Part shown: positions 24,546-33,137 of the stretch, piece by piece
Layout: each line of letters opens with the position of its first letter
Position numbering within the stretch: position 1 is the first letter of the stretch
Source of the DNA: an uncultured Rhodospirillales bacterium
GTDB taxonomy: Bacteria > Pseudomonadota > Alphaproteobacteria > CACIAM-22H2
Reading direction: 5' to 3'
NCBI GenBank assembly: GCA_937926175.1
Contig: CALANV010000054.1
Span: 1 to 41,096, forward strand
Length of the DNA: 41,096 nt
Notes under the pieces: generated by a model
What the model saw: only the letters and a program-made list of their open reading frames with translations
The model's database searches: none
What the model was told of the DNA's origin: nothing
Position numbers and translations under genes: made by a program

Positions 24546-25649
24546 ATGAGAATCGACGGGGTACAGCACGGCCAGGTATCGCTGCAGGGCGACGTCGGCG
24601 GGCAGTCGGTCGACGCCCAGCGCGGCTCATTGCGCGGCGAGACGGTGACAGTCGAGAAATCGGCCACATCGATGCTGGCCGATGCGGCAGAAGAGCTGAC
24701 GTTCGCCCAGGCCGAGCGCGAGGAGGAAAAGGACATATCCGAGCGCAAGGTCCACGTGCCGCGTGGGCTGGAGATCCTCCAGATCCAGGAGATCATGAAC
24801 TATCTCCGTGCCCTGGGGGACGGCGACAACCAGCATAAGCTCGAAAAGCTGGTCGCGAGCCTGAAAGGCTCCGGGGGCGCGGCGGCAGGCCAGATGATCC
24901 GCGAGGCGTTCGGCGACGTCTCGCAGCAGTTCCTGGCGCTAAACTATCTGGTCGGCCACTTCGAGGGCAAGGGGGGCGATCCCGAGCTGGCCGCGGCGCT
25001 GCGGGAAGAGCTGGAGGCGCTCCACGAGGAGCACTATCAGGCGATCTGGGCCGGCCTCAATACCGTAAAGGCGGTCGACGCCTTTGCCGACGGCGACCCG
25101 GGGCGCGCACAGGAACTGCGGGAATGCTATCGGGAGACGGTGCTGGGCCGCGAGGCCCTGGCCGACACCTTCAATTCCCTGCTCCAACGGTTCGGCAGCA
25201 GCGACCTGAAGCGGTCCATCGACTTTCTGGTTCGGGCCGTCGGGGACGATCTGTCCGCCCGGGGCCCCTCGACGCCCCCGTCCGAGCTGCGGAGCATTCT
25301 CGAGGACCTCTACCAGCTGCGGACCCTCGCGACCGTGCTCGAGGGGTGCAACGAAATCGTCGCCGCTCTGGACAAGGATTTCGGCATCCGGGGGCTTCCG
25401 GTGGACGACCTGATGAAACGGATCGTATCGCTGACCGGCGAACGGTGGATAACGTCGGATCGCTTCACCGGGCTGGCAAGAGACATGGGCGTGACGGATA
25501 CCGAGGCTCGAATCAACTTCCTGAAACGGGTCAAAGACGTCGTGAAGGATATTCCCTTGAAAGTCTTTCCTGACATCGATACGCGGGACAAGCTCGTGAG
25601 CACCGCCCAGGAGGCTCTCGACCTTGCCATCGAGGAAGAAGGCGCATGA
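24546..25649 (+). CDS. sctW: T3SS gatekeeper SctW (YopN-TyeA fusion)
   Basis: A 367-aa cytosolic plug protein that holds back effector secretion until host contact. The N-terminal ~80 residues are polar (secretion signal and chaperone-binding part). The middle is the YopN-like helical region (GLEILQIQEIMNYLRALGDG onward). Residues from about 285 to the end match TyeA closely (LMKRIVSLTGERWITSDRFT, KDIPLKVFPDIDTRDKLVST), so the two Yersinia proteins are one chain here. SycN, encoded next with an ATGA overlap, and the YscB-like protein at 34911 are the expected secretion chaperones. Confidence 0.93.
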   Translation: MRIDGVQHGQVSLQGDVGGQSVDAQRGSLRGETVTVEKSATSMLADAAEELTFAQAEREEEKDISERKVHVPRGLEILQIQEIMNYLRALGDGDNQHKLEKLVASLKGSGGAAAGQMIREAFGDVSQQFLALNYLVGHFEGKGGDPELAAALREELEALHEEHYQAIWAGLNTVKAVDAFADGDPGRAQELRECYRETVLGREALADTFNSLLQRFGSSDLKRSIDFLVRAVGDDLSARGPSTPPSELRSILEDLYQLRTLATVLEGCNEIVAALDKDFGIRGLPVDDLMKRIVSLTGERWITSDRFTGLARDMGVTDTEARINFLKRVKDVVKDIPLKVFPDIDTRDKLVSTAQEALDLAIEEEGA

Positions 25650-26014
25650 GCTGGGTTCAACAGACGATCGCCGAATTCGGACGGTCGATCGGAATTCCCA
25701 ATCTGGCCTTCAACGATCGGGGGCTCATACAGCTTGCCTTCGAGAGCGGTGCCGTCCTGTGCCTCGAAACCGTCGAGGAAGACATCCTGGTATATCTTTC
25801 GGTCGAGGTCCCGGCACTCACTACTGACCTAAAGTTGCGGGTGTTGTCGTTGTGCCACTACAAGCGCCAGTGGCCCTTCCCCGTCCAGGCCGGGCTCCGC
25901 GACGCGAATCATCTTGTGTTCCTCGTGCGCCTGCCGGAACGCACCCTGTCGCTGGCGACCCTGAATCAGGCGATCGACCTGCTGTGGCGGCTGCATAGTA
26001 TGGCGCGAGGCTGA
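25646..26014 (+). CDS. sycN: SycN-like chaperone for SctW
   Basis: A 122-aa small chaperone matching the SycN pattern: it starts MSWVQQTIAEFGRSIGIP and ends with the helix TLNQAIDLLWRLHSMARG, with strands (HLVFLVRLPERTLSL) between. In Yersinia SycN pairs with YscB to carry YopN to the secretion machine. Its ATG overlaps the sctW stop codon (ATGA), matching a cargo-chaperone pair. The YscB partner is encoded at 34911. Confidence 0.85.
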   Translation: MSWVQQTIAEFGRSIGIPNLAFNDRGLIQLAFESGAVLCLETVEEDILVYLSVEVPALTTDLKLRVLSLCHYKRQWPFPVQAGLRDANHLVFLVRLPERTLSLATLNQAIDLLWRLHSMARG

Positions 26015-26034
26015 GGCGAGCCGGAGAGGTGGTC

Positions 26035-26421
26035 ATGGAGATCAAAGGATTCAATTTCGACCGCGGCATCGACCGCATCATCCGCTCTGCCCAGGATCAG
26101 GCGATCGGCCGGCTGCCGTCCGAAGGGCGGCTGCCCCCGAGCGAGATCCCCTCGACCGAGCGGCTCGACCAGCTGTTGCACATGTCCACCCTGAGCGACG
26201 TGCTCCGCGACGAGCTGATGCCCCCGATCGCGGACCGCAGCTTACTGATGCCGGATACCTTCCAAAATACTCTGACGGAATTTCTGTCCCACTATGATGA
26301 TCTCAAGGCAAAGTATGCCGAACATGCAAAAGTATTTGCCGAGGCAAGAGCCGTATTGCGGGAAGAACGAGATCTGAGAGAACTTCTCGATTACTTCAAG
26401 AACGCGCTGCTCAAGGGTTGA
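26035..26421 (+). CDS. sctX: T3SS protein SctX (YscX type)
   Basis: A 128-aa protein between sycN and sctY, the fixed position of yscX in Ysc-family systems. The central LPPSEIPSTERLDQLLHMS and the C-terminal helix RDLRELLDYFKNALLKG fit the YscX pattern. YscX is an early secreted protein that needs YscY and binds the export gate protein SctV. The ATG at 26035 is preferred because GGAGAGG lies a few bases upstream; a GTG two codons earlier is part of that site. Confidence 0.8.
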   Translation: MEIKGFNFDRGIDRIIRSAQDQAIGRLPSEGRLPPSEIPSTERLDQLLHMSTLSDVLRDELMPPIADRSLLMPDTFQNTLTEFLSHYDDLKAKYAEHAKVFAEARAVLREERDLRELLDYFKNALLKG

Positions 26422-26753
26422 ATTCCGTGGAGCGCCGCTTCCGCGATTTTCTGGCCATTCTCGGATACTTTAACCTTCAACACGGTCGCCCGGCGAAGGC
26501 GGCGGCGTTGTTCGCGCTTCTCGATGTGGTGACGCCCGGCGATCCCCTGATAATGAAGTCGCTAGCCGCCGCATTGGTCGACGCCGGACAACACGAGAAG
26601 GCCCTGTCGGTACTTGACCGTCTCGTCAGCCTGGGCGAGGAAACCCCGGCCGTCCACCTGCTGCGGGCCAAGGCCCTGGCTGCGGCAGGTCGCACGGCGC
26701 AGTCGCAGCAAGCCATAGAAAAGTATCTCGCCGCACGTCAATCCTCGGTCTGA
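26418..26753 (+). CDS. sctY: SctX chaperone SctY (YscY type, TPR)
   Basis: A 111-aa TPR protein (FLAILGYFNLQHGRPAKAAA, KSLAAALVDAGQHEKALSVL, HLLRAKALAAAGRTAQSQQA) encoded between sctX and sctV, as yscY is. YscY holds YscX in the cytosol and both bind SctV. The frame begins with TTG at 26418 overlapping the sctX stop; a GTG at about 26427 is an alternative start. This gene set (sctX, sctY) is specific to the Ysc family of injectisomes. Confidence 0.82.
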   Translation: MNSVERRFRDFLAILGYFNLQHGRPAKAAALFALLDVVTPGDPLIMKSLAAALVDAGQHEKALSVLDRLVSLGEETPAVHLLRAKALAAAGRTAQSQQAIEKYLAARQSSV

Positions 26754-26763
26754 CGAAAACGCC

Positions 26764-28854
26764 ATGGAACCGTTGCGGCGGCTCCTGATAGCCGCTACCA
26801 ACCGTAATGACATCGTCCTGGCCGTCCTTCTGGTGGCAATCATCTTCATGATGATCCTGCCGCTGCCGACGGCGCTGGTGGATGCGCTTATTGCGACGAA
26901 CATGGGACTGTCGGCAATACTGCTGATGGTCGCGATGTACATCCCGTCGCCGCTTTCATTTTCCGCGTTTCCCGCCGTTCTTCTCGTCACGACGCTGTTC
27001 CGGCTGGGGCTGTCGATCTCGACGACCCGCCTGATCCTGCTGCAGGGCGACGCCGGCCACATCGTCGAGACCTTCGGCAACTTCGTCGTCGGCGGCAATC
27101 TGGTCGTCGGCCTGGTGGTCTTTCTCATCCTGACCATCGTGCAGTTCGTAGTGATCACCAAGGGCGCCGAGCGCGTCGCTGAGGTGGCGGCGCGGTTCTC
27201 GCTCGATGCGATGCCGGGCAAGCAGATGTCGATCGACGGCGACATGCGCGCCGGCGTGATCGACATGGAGGAGGCGCGCCGCCGCCGCCAACTGGTCGAG
27301 AAAGAAAGTCAGCTCTATGGCGCTATGGACGGCGCCATGAAGTTCGTGAAAGGCGACGCGATCGCCGGCCTCATCATCGTCGCCGTCAACCTTCTCGGCG
27401 GGCTCACGATCGGCACCCTGCAGCGCGGTCTGGACGTTGGTCAGGCGATGCAGACCTACTCCGTGCTGACGATCGGTGACGGCCTGATCGCCCAGATCCC
27501 CGCGCTGTTCATCTCCATCTGCGCGGGAATCATCGTCACGCGCGTGTCGTCCGAGGACGCCGCCAGCAACGTCGGACGCGACATCGGCGGCCAGGTCCTG
27601 TCCCAGCCGCGCGCCCTGCTCATCGGCGCGGCCATCATGCTCGGTTTCAGCATGATTCCCGGCATGCCGACGGTGACGTTCCTGGCCCTTGGGGCGGTCA
27701 TCGGCGCCGTCGGCTTCGTGCTGTTCAAGATGGCGAAAACGGATGCCGAGAAGGCAGAAGAAGCCACCATCCCGGCGATGGCGGCGCCGGGACAGCCGCC
27801 ACCCAAGCGCCCGACCTCGGCCGACCGGCAGGAAGAAGTCGTCCTGACAGTGCCACTGCTGCTCGACGTATCGGTCGATCTCGAGCAGCACCTGAAGCCG
27901 GCTGCCCTCAACGAGGACCTGCTCAAGGTACGGCGCGCCCTCTATTACGATCTCGGCGTGCCGTTCCCGGGCATCAACCTGCGCTACAATGAGACCCTGC
28001 CGCCCGGCGGATATACCATCATGCTGCACGAAGTGCCGGTTTCTCAGGGGGTGCTGAAGCCAGGGTACCTTTTCGTGCGCGAGCCGGTCGACAACCTCAA
28101 GACCCTCGGGGTCGCCTGCATCGAAGACCGGAAATTCCTGCCGAATCTTCCCACGATCTGGGTTTCGAACGAGCGTCGCGACGTGCTCACCAAGGCCGGG
28201 ATCGGCTTCATGGATCTGAGCCAGGTCCTGACCTACCATTTGGCCTTCGTACTCAAGAAATACGCCGAGGATTTCATCGGGATCCAGGAAACCCGTTACC
28301 TTCTGGCCAGCATGGAGAGCCGCTTCCCCGACCTCGTGAAGGAAGTGCAGCGTATCCTCCCGCTCCAGAAGATCACCGAGGTCCTCCAGCGGCTGGTTTC
28401 CGAGAACATCTCGATACGGAACCTGCGCGCGATCATGGAGGCGCTGATCGACTGGGGCCAAAAGGAAAAAGATACCGTCCTTCTGGCCGAGTACGTGCGC
28501 TCCAGCCTGAAGCGTTACATCAGCTACAAGTACAGCAGCGGGCACAACATGCTGCCCGCCTACATGCTCGCCCCCAAAGTCGAGGACACCGTCCGCAACG
28601 CGGTTCGGCAGACGTCGGCCGGCAGCTACCTGGCCCTGGATTCAAACGTGTCCCGAAAGCTCGTCGAAAACATCAAGAAGACCGTCGGCGACATATCCGC
28701 AACCGCACAGAAGCCGGTCCTTCTGACGTCGATGGATATTCGCCGCTATGTGCGCAAGCTGATCGAGCTGGATCTCTATGAGCTCCCGGTCCTGTCCTAT
28801 CAGGAGCTGACGCAGGACATCAACATCCAGCCGCTGGGCCGGATCGACCTCTGA
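26764..28854 (+). CDS. sctV: T3SS export gate protein SctV (YscV/FlhA family)
   Basis: A 696-aa nonameric export gate component. The N-terminal ~330 residues contain about eight transmembrane helices and the conserved cytoplasmic FHIPEP-family loop (TKGAERVAEVAARFSLDAMP, GKQMSIDGDMRAG). The linker and large C-terminal cytoplasmic domain (from about 350) form the substrate-docking ring (LDVSVDLEQHLKPAALNEDL, SMESRFPDLVKEVQRILPLQ). It is the last gene of the operon starting with sctW. The 110-bp gap after it faces a convergent gene and holds no clear terminator. Confidence 0.98.
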   Translation: MEPLRRLLIAATNRNDIVLAVLLVAIIFMMILPLPTALVDALIATNMGLSAILLMVAMYIPSPLSFSAFPAVLLVTTLFRLGLSISTTRLILLQGDAGHIVETFGNFVVGGNLVVGLVVFLILTIVQFVVITKGAERVAEVAARFSLDAMPGKQMSIDGDMRAGVIDMEEARRRRQLVEKESQLYGAMDGAMKFVKGDAIAGLIIVAVNLLGGLTIGTLQRGLDVGQAMQTYSVLTIGDGLIAQIPALFISICAGIIVTRVSSEDAASNVGRDIGGQVLSQPRALLIGAAIMLGFSMIPGMPTVTFLALGAVIGAVGFVLFKMAKTDAEKAEEATIPAMAAPGQPPPKRPTSADRQEEVVLTVPLLLDVSVDLEQHLKPAALNEDLLKVRRALYYDLGVPFPGINLRYNETLPPGGYTIMLHEVPVSQGVLKPGYLFVREPVDNLKTLGVACIEDRKFLPNLPTIWVSNERRDVLTKAGIGFMDLSQVLTYHLAFVLKKYAEDFIGIQETRYLLASMESRFPDLVKEVQRILPLQKITEVLQRLVSENISIRNLRAIMEALIDWGQKEKDTVLLAEYVRSSLKRYISYKYSSGHNMLPAYMLAPKVEDTVRNAVRQTSAGSYLALDSNVSRKLVENIKKTVGDISATAQKPVLLTSMDIRRYVRKLIELDLYELPVLSYQELTQDINIQPLGRIDL

Positions 28855-28964
28855 CATCAACGCGGGAAAGACGGAACGCATGCGTCCGGGCATGGTCGGC
28901 GCGATCATCCCTCGCCCGGGCGGGTACTTTCCTGCCTGATCGTCAGGCGTCCGCCCCCGGCGCG

Positions 28965-31742
28965 TCACCACGGGATGCGGACCGACATGCCCTCCGACGG
29001 AAGAGCGGATTGCAGGGTCGGTTTTGGTTTGGGAACCGGAAAACGCAGAAGCGCCGCGCAACGCTGGCCCAACGCGTCCCTGACCCTGGCGCGCTCGCGC
29101 AGAAACAGAGGCGCCCTCTCGTCGACGGCGACCACCGACGCCGGAGGCAAGCTGCTGCACCGCCCGACCCCGAAGCCCTGCACGACATTGACGACGAAAT
29201 CGACATAGGCGGCGAGGCCCGCGCCTCCAGCCTCCGAGGCCGCGGCTTCCTCGGTGAGTCGTGACCATTTGTCGACCAGCTGGGGCCTGCCGATCGCAGC
29301 CCGTACGGCATCGATCGACAGGATCGTGAGGAGCGCTTCGGCGGATGCGACCGTGTCGGCGAGCCGCTTTCGTTCCTCCCGCAACAGCCGGCGCTTCGTG
29401 TCCTCGGAAACACGTCCGTTGACGACGCTCAGCCGACGCTCGCCGTCCCAACGGCGCACTTCGTCAAGAATGCCGAAGAGCGGCGAGCTGCTGTAGGCCG
29501 CGTCGAGCTGTTCCAGGGCCCGGTAGGTTCGAACGGCCACCAGCCAGCCGATGTCGTTGGAAACACCGGCGTCGAACGCGCCAAGGCCCTTGAACAGCCT
29601 GATCAGTTCCGGCACCGCCGCCTTGAAATCCGCTGCGACCGCCATGGGAGTCACGGCGTTTCTTTCGGCCTGAAAGGCAAGTCCGACATCCGCCAGCACC
29701 CCGGAGAACGTCGCCTGTGCGGCGACATCCAGGATGCCGTCCCGGACGAGTCGGGGCAAGACGACGGCATGGTCCCGGTGCCACGCCGCAAAGGCGTCCA
29801 GGCGCGCATTGGCGGCATGCAGAAGCGCGGCATCCGGTGCTCCACGCCCGGTTGCAAGACGTGTCAGGTCGGCCATCGGCCGGTCAGGCTCGGACGCAAA
29901 GCCGCCGGCCGTCAGCGCGTCGATTGCCTGCAATAACGCGTCGGTGCCCGGCGCCAGCACCTCTTTGCCGCTGCGATCGAAGACGGTGCCCAGCCCCGGC
30001 AGCGTCATGCGCTCCATCGCCGTCCGTGACGCCACCACCGCGTCCTCGATTTGGTCCTGCAAGGTGGTGACCGCGGCGCTTGTCAACAGCCCCTTCCCGA
30101 CCGCCTCCCTCAGCAACGGCGCGGCCGCGGCAAGGTCTGCCCTTACGGCTGCGGCCGTCTCCCTCGTCGTCGTCCCCGATGCGGCCAAGTCGGCCAGCGC
30201 CGTCCCAAGCCGCTGGACCGCCTGTATCGTGGCGGCGGGTGACCCATTCCCTTCCAATATGAGGTCGAGCTCTTTGACTGCCCGGCCGTGGGCCGCCGCC
30301 ATCGACTCCGACACCCGACTGCTTTCGAAAGCCAGGCGCAGGCGCCGCGCGCCGGCGTCGAAGATCCGGGCCGCCACGTCTTGAGGTCGCCGAAGCGCGA
30401 TACGGCCGCCGGAAAACGTCTTGGCAAAGGCGGCTTGTATCGTCGGACTGTCCAGGAACGGGAGCGGCACGGTCTGCCCGGAGACCCAGTGCACCAGATC
30501 CTCCCACTGCTGGCGCGGCGTTCCCGCCTCGGCAAGCCTTGATCGCAGCACCTGGAGATCCAGCTCCACGACCTCAGCGAGGAAACCGAGCAGCCGTTCC
30601 ATCTCGGCCTGAGGCGCGGCGATTGCGCTCGTCTCGTATTCTCCGACCTTGTCCTGCAGGGCCTTCAGGCGGGCATCGACAGCGGAAACGACAGGCGCAA
30701 CCAGCGTCGCATGGACCCGTTGGTGCACGTACTCGGCCAGATTGCGCCCGAGAACGCCGCTCCATGAGGCGGGCACCAATGGCGTTTCCGTCCGTCCTTC
30801 ATCGATCATCCCGGCAAGGGCACCGATGGCGGCGACGGCCGTCGGCGAGACGATCTCACCTGCCGATCCGCCTTGTTCGATCTGTGCCACCAGGGCCGTA
30901 ATGTCCGCTTCGCGCTCATGCATCCATTGCCGGCCAGCGAAGAGCAGAACGCCGGCGCCGATGATGACGGCGGCACCGAACGCAGCGACCGTTCGCCACG
31001 ACGTATCGGACGACGCTTCGCCGCGCATGAAGAGATTCCGTCCTACCACCGTCGCCAACGCCGGATCGGGATGAGTCCCGGCGAGATCCAGCTCGGCCCT
31101 GCCCGCGACGGCCGGAACGAGAAATGCGCCGATGCTGCGTACCCGCGCCCCTGACGCAGATGATGCCTGCAGAAGGCCACCCACCGCATCGGCGACGTCG
31201 GCCGCGACAGCATGGATGGCGTCCGGCAGCAGGAGATGTCGGCTCATCGAAAGCCGGTCGGCGACCGGCTCGTCGACCTGTTCGAGATGACCGAGCGCCT
31301 GCCGGGCAACGGCATCCGCCGCCTGTGTCAGCGCCGATGAAATATCGCAGTCCCACGCGCCCGCGGCATCCGAGCCGGGCGGCAGCAAGGCGGCCGACAT
31401 CAGAAGAAGAACGGGCAGATCCGGCCGCAGCACTGCCACTTCGGCCAGGAAAGGTCGAAGCGCCGCCAGACGCCCTACCAACGTCGCGGCATCGTCGGCT
31501 TCGCCGAATTCAAGAAAGAGAATGACGCCCTGAATGCCGACGCGCCGCGCCGCACGCCCCAGTGCTGCAGCGTGGACCCCATCATGCGGGGTCAGGATGT
31601 CGCCGTCCTCGAAATGAAAGCACCGGAAGGGGCCGCGGCTCGTCTGTCGTCCGGCAAGCGCCGACAGCCGGCCGGCAAGGCTGCACCCGGCAGCCTCGAG
31701 CATGAGCCAGCGCGGCCGACCCGCCCACCGAAGCGCAATCAC
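28965..31742 (-). CDS. IcmF/TssM-like membrane protein embedded in the T3SS needle operon
   Basis: About 925 aa. The N-terminal cytoplasmic part resembles the GTPase-like domain of TssM/IcmF. RPRWLMLEAAGCSLAG sits where the Walker A would be, but the GK[ST] is lost. IQGVILFLEFGEADD then a helix and LPVLLLMSAALLPPG match the strand-helix-strand that follows in TssM, and VVGRNLFMRGEA resembles the loop before the membrane helix. One transmembrane helix (AAFGAAVIIGAGVLLFAG) lies near residue 252-270, followed by ~655 mostly helical periplasmic residues. The start GTG 31742 overlaps the upstream stop (GTGA); an earlier GTG at 31790 would overlap that gene by 52 nt. No other T6SS gene is nearby. 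Family assignment is by pattern, not by a search. Confidence 0.6.
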   Translation of the reverse strand: MIALRWAGRPRWLMLEAAGCSLAGRLSALAGRQTSRGPFRCFHFEDGDILTPHDGVHAAALGRAARRVGIQGVILFLEFGEADDAATLVGRLAALRPFLAEVAVLRPDLPVLLLMSAALLPPGSDAAGAWDCDISSALTQAADAVARQALGHLEQVDEPVADRLSMSRHLLLPDAIHAVAADVADAVGGLLQASSASGARVRSIGAFLVPAVAGRAELDLAGTHPDPALATVVGRNLFMRGEASSDTSWRTVAAFGAAVIIGAGVLLFAGRQWMHEREADITALVAQIEQGGSAGEIVSPTAVAAIGALAGMIDEGRTETPLVPASWSGVLGRNLAEYVHQRVHATLVAPVVSAVDARLKALQDKVGEYETSAIAAPQAEMERLLGFLAEVVELDLQVLRSRLAEAGTPRQQWEDLVHWVSGQTVPLPFLDSPTIQAAFAKTFSGGRIALRRPQDVAARIFDAGARRLRLAFESSRVSESMAAAHGRAVKELDLILEGNGSPAATIQAVQRLGTALADLAASGTTTRETAAAVRADLAAAAPLLREAVGKGLLTSAAVTTLQDQIEDAVVASRTAMERMTLPGLGTVFDRSGKEVLAPGTDALLQAIDALTAGGFASEPDRPMADLTRLATGRGAPDAALLHAANARLDAFAAWHRDHAVVLPRLVRDGILDVAAQATFSGVLADVGLAFQAERNAVTPMAVAADFKAAVPELIRLFKGLGAFDAGVSNDIGWLVAVRTYRALEQLDAAYSSSPLFGILDEVRRWDGERRLSVVNGRVSEDTKRRLLREERKRLADTVASAEALLTILSIDAVRAAIGRPQLVDKWSRLTEEAAASEAGGAGLAAYVDFVVNVVQGFGVGRCSSLPPASVVAVDERAPLFLRERARVRDALGQRCAALLRFPVPKPKPTLQSALPSEGMSVRIPW

Positions 31743-32584
31743 AGCGTCGAAAGGATTCCGCTCAGGCGAGACAGCATCGCGTCCCACCACAGGTACTGAC
31801 CATAACCTATGGCCGTTGCCATCGCGATCAGGATGGGGACTGCCGCTCTACCGACACCAATGGTGGACTTGGGCCGATGCGGACCCGGCAAAGCGGGCAT
31901 CGGGGTCACTCTCGTTGGCTTGACCTGAGATCGGCGGCTTTGGGTGACCAAGGCGAGGAGACGCTCGTCCTCGGACTGCGATAGGGCAAGACCGGACAGT
32001 CCCAGCTTGGAAAGAACCGGCGCCGCGGCGACGAATCGCTCATCCCGGGCGGCGAGCGCTTTCTGAAACATGGACCGTACGCCCAGGTCGATCGCCGGTC
32101 GACCGAGAAGGCGCGCCGCGAGCGGACGATCCCGCCAATAATCGCGCCCGGCCCACCGCAGACGCACGGCAAGGAGATGATCGACCGCCGCGACCATGAG
32201 GAGGGCTTCCAATACCTCGGGAGACTTGCCCGCGCCGGACCGCGAGCTGACGGCGTCGATCATGCAGCAGCGCGACAGCACGCCGAGCATGTGGCCAACC
32301 GCCGCCTCCAACCAGGGCGGCGGCGCCCCCAGAGAAGGCAGCGCCGCCTCGCCGTAACGACGACGTCGCCGGGACGGTGCGGTTTCGGGAAAAGCCTCCG
32401 CCAGGAGCAGCGTCTCCCCGATCAGCGTCGACCAGCGGACCGAGGCAGGCGCGACACCCGGCATCTGCAGATGCCGGTCGTCCGTCGAGATGTCGCCGGC
32501 ATGGATCGTCGCTTCGCTGTGGGCACTCTCGCGAAGGAGAACTCCGGTTTCCATCGTCGCGAGGCCCGGCTCCACTACCGCCAT
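31739..32584 (-). CDS. DotU/TssL-like tail-anchored protein
   Basis: A 281-aa protein with a soluble helical N-terminal domain and a single C-terminal membrane helix (VPILIAMATAIGYGQYLWWD), the topology of TssL/DotU. The segment LLMVAAVDHLLAVRLRWAGR, followed by a RPLAARLLG stretch and VAAAPVLSKLGLSGLAL, follows the order of DotU motifs: the helix with the acidic pair, W-x(n)-W, an LFG-like turn, and a late LGF-x-G helix. The residues are poorly conserved. It directly precedes the IcmF/TssM-like gene, as tssL and tssM do. ATG 32584 is chosen because an upstream start at 32683 would overlap sctF. The call depends on topology, motif order and the neighbour. Confidence 0.5.
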   Translation of the reverse strand: MAVVEPGLATMETGVLLRESAHSEATIHAGDISTDDRHLQMPGVAPASVRWSTLIGETLLLAEAFPETAPSRRRRRYGEAALPSLGAPPPWLEAAVGHMLGVLSRCCMIDAVSSRSGAGKSPEVLEALLMVAAVDHLLAVRLRWAGRDYWRDRPLAARLLGRPAIDLGVRSMFQKALAARDERFVAAAPVLSKLGLSGLALSQSEDERLLALVTQSRRSQVKPTRVTPMPALPGPHRPKSTIGVGRAAVPILIAMATAIGYGQYLWWDAMLSRLSGILSTL

Positions 32585-32598
32585 GCCCAAGGCCGTGA

Positions 32599-32823
32599 TC
32601 AGCCAGACTTCTGGATGATCGCCTTCAGTGCATCCCCGATCTCTTTGACCAAGGTGCTCTGCAGCTGGGTCAGCATCGTCCATTCCTGCAGCATCTGCTG
32701 CATCCGCAGCAGGTCGGCCGTGTTGTTCGGGTTCATCGAAGCCGTGAAGCTCGCCAGCTCCTGCTGGCGCGCTTCCATGGTCCGGCCGATGGTCTGACTT
32801 ACGGTATCAAAGTTCAGCGCCAT
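32599..32823 (-). CDS. sctF: T3SS needle subunit SctF
   Basis: A 74-aa helical-hairpin protein, the usual needle subunit length. The helices are joined by the conserved Pro-Asn turn (SMNPNNTADLLRMQQ) and the C-terminal helix QLQSTLVKEIGDALKAIIQK mediates polymerisation. It polymerises into the hollow needle; YscE- and YscG-like proteins (32874 and 19546) are its expected cytosolic chaperones. It lies between the yscE-like gene and the DotU-like gene. Confidence 0.95.
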   Translation of the reverse strand: MALNFDTVSQTIGRTMEARQQELASFTASMNPNNTADLLRMQQMLQEWTMLTQLQSTLVKEIGDALKAIIQKSG

Positions 32824-32873
32824 TTTGTGTCACCCCTTGGTGTCTTTGCTGATCACTCGAAACCTTGGAAACG

Positions 32874-33131
32874 TCATCGCCGCGGCGGCAGGCTTTCGAC
32901 GACTCTGATCGCCGCACTCAGCGCGTCGATCACCTGGGTCAGCCGTCTGTATTCGTCTGGCGTCACGCCCCGATCCATTTCCTTCTGCACCCCGCGCCGT
33001 GCCGTCTCCAGCTGAAAAAGGACGTCACGCCGGTAGACGCCATCCGGGTCCTCCCGTAGCCGCTTTTCGAGGTCGAGCAATTCGGGCCGCTCATCGGCCT
33101 GCGGCCTGGAGACCAACAGTTCACGCAGCAC
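32874..33131 (-). CDS. YscE-like needle co-chaperone
   Basis: An 85-aa helical protein. The segment LFQLETARRGVQKEMDRGVT and the following EYRRLTQVIDALSAAIRVVE align well by eye with YscE, which forms a heterotrimer with YscG and the needle subunit YscF. It sits between sctD and sctF, as in ysc/psc operons (yscD-yscE-yscF). It is longer than YscE at the N terminus (LRELLVSRPQADERPELL). Confidence 0.75.
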   Translation of the reverse strand: MLRELLVSRPQADERPELLDLEKRLREDPDGVYRRDVLFQLETARRGVQKEMDRGVTPDEYRRLTQVIDALSAAIRVVESLPPRR

Positions 33132-33137
33132 CCCTCA

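Noticed and set aside
32585..32683. Longer N terminus for the DotU-like protein
   Set aside because: It would overlap the 3' end of sctF by more than 80 nt and adds charged residues with no family resemblance.
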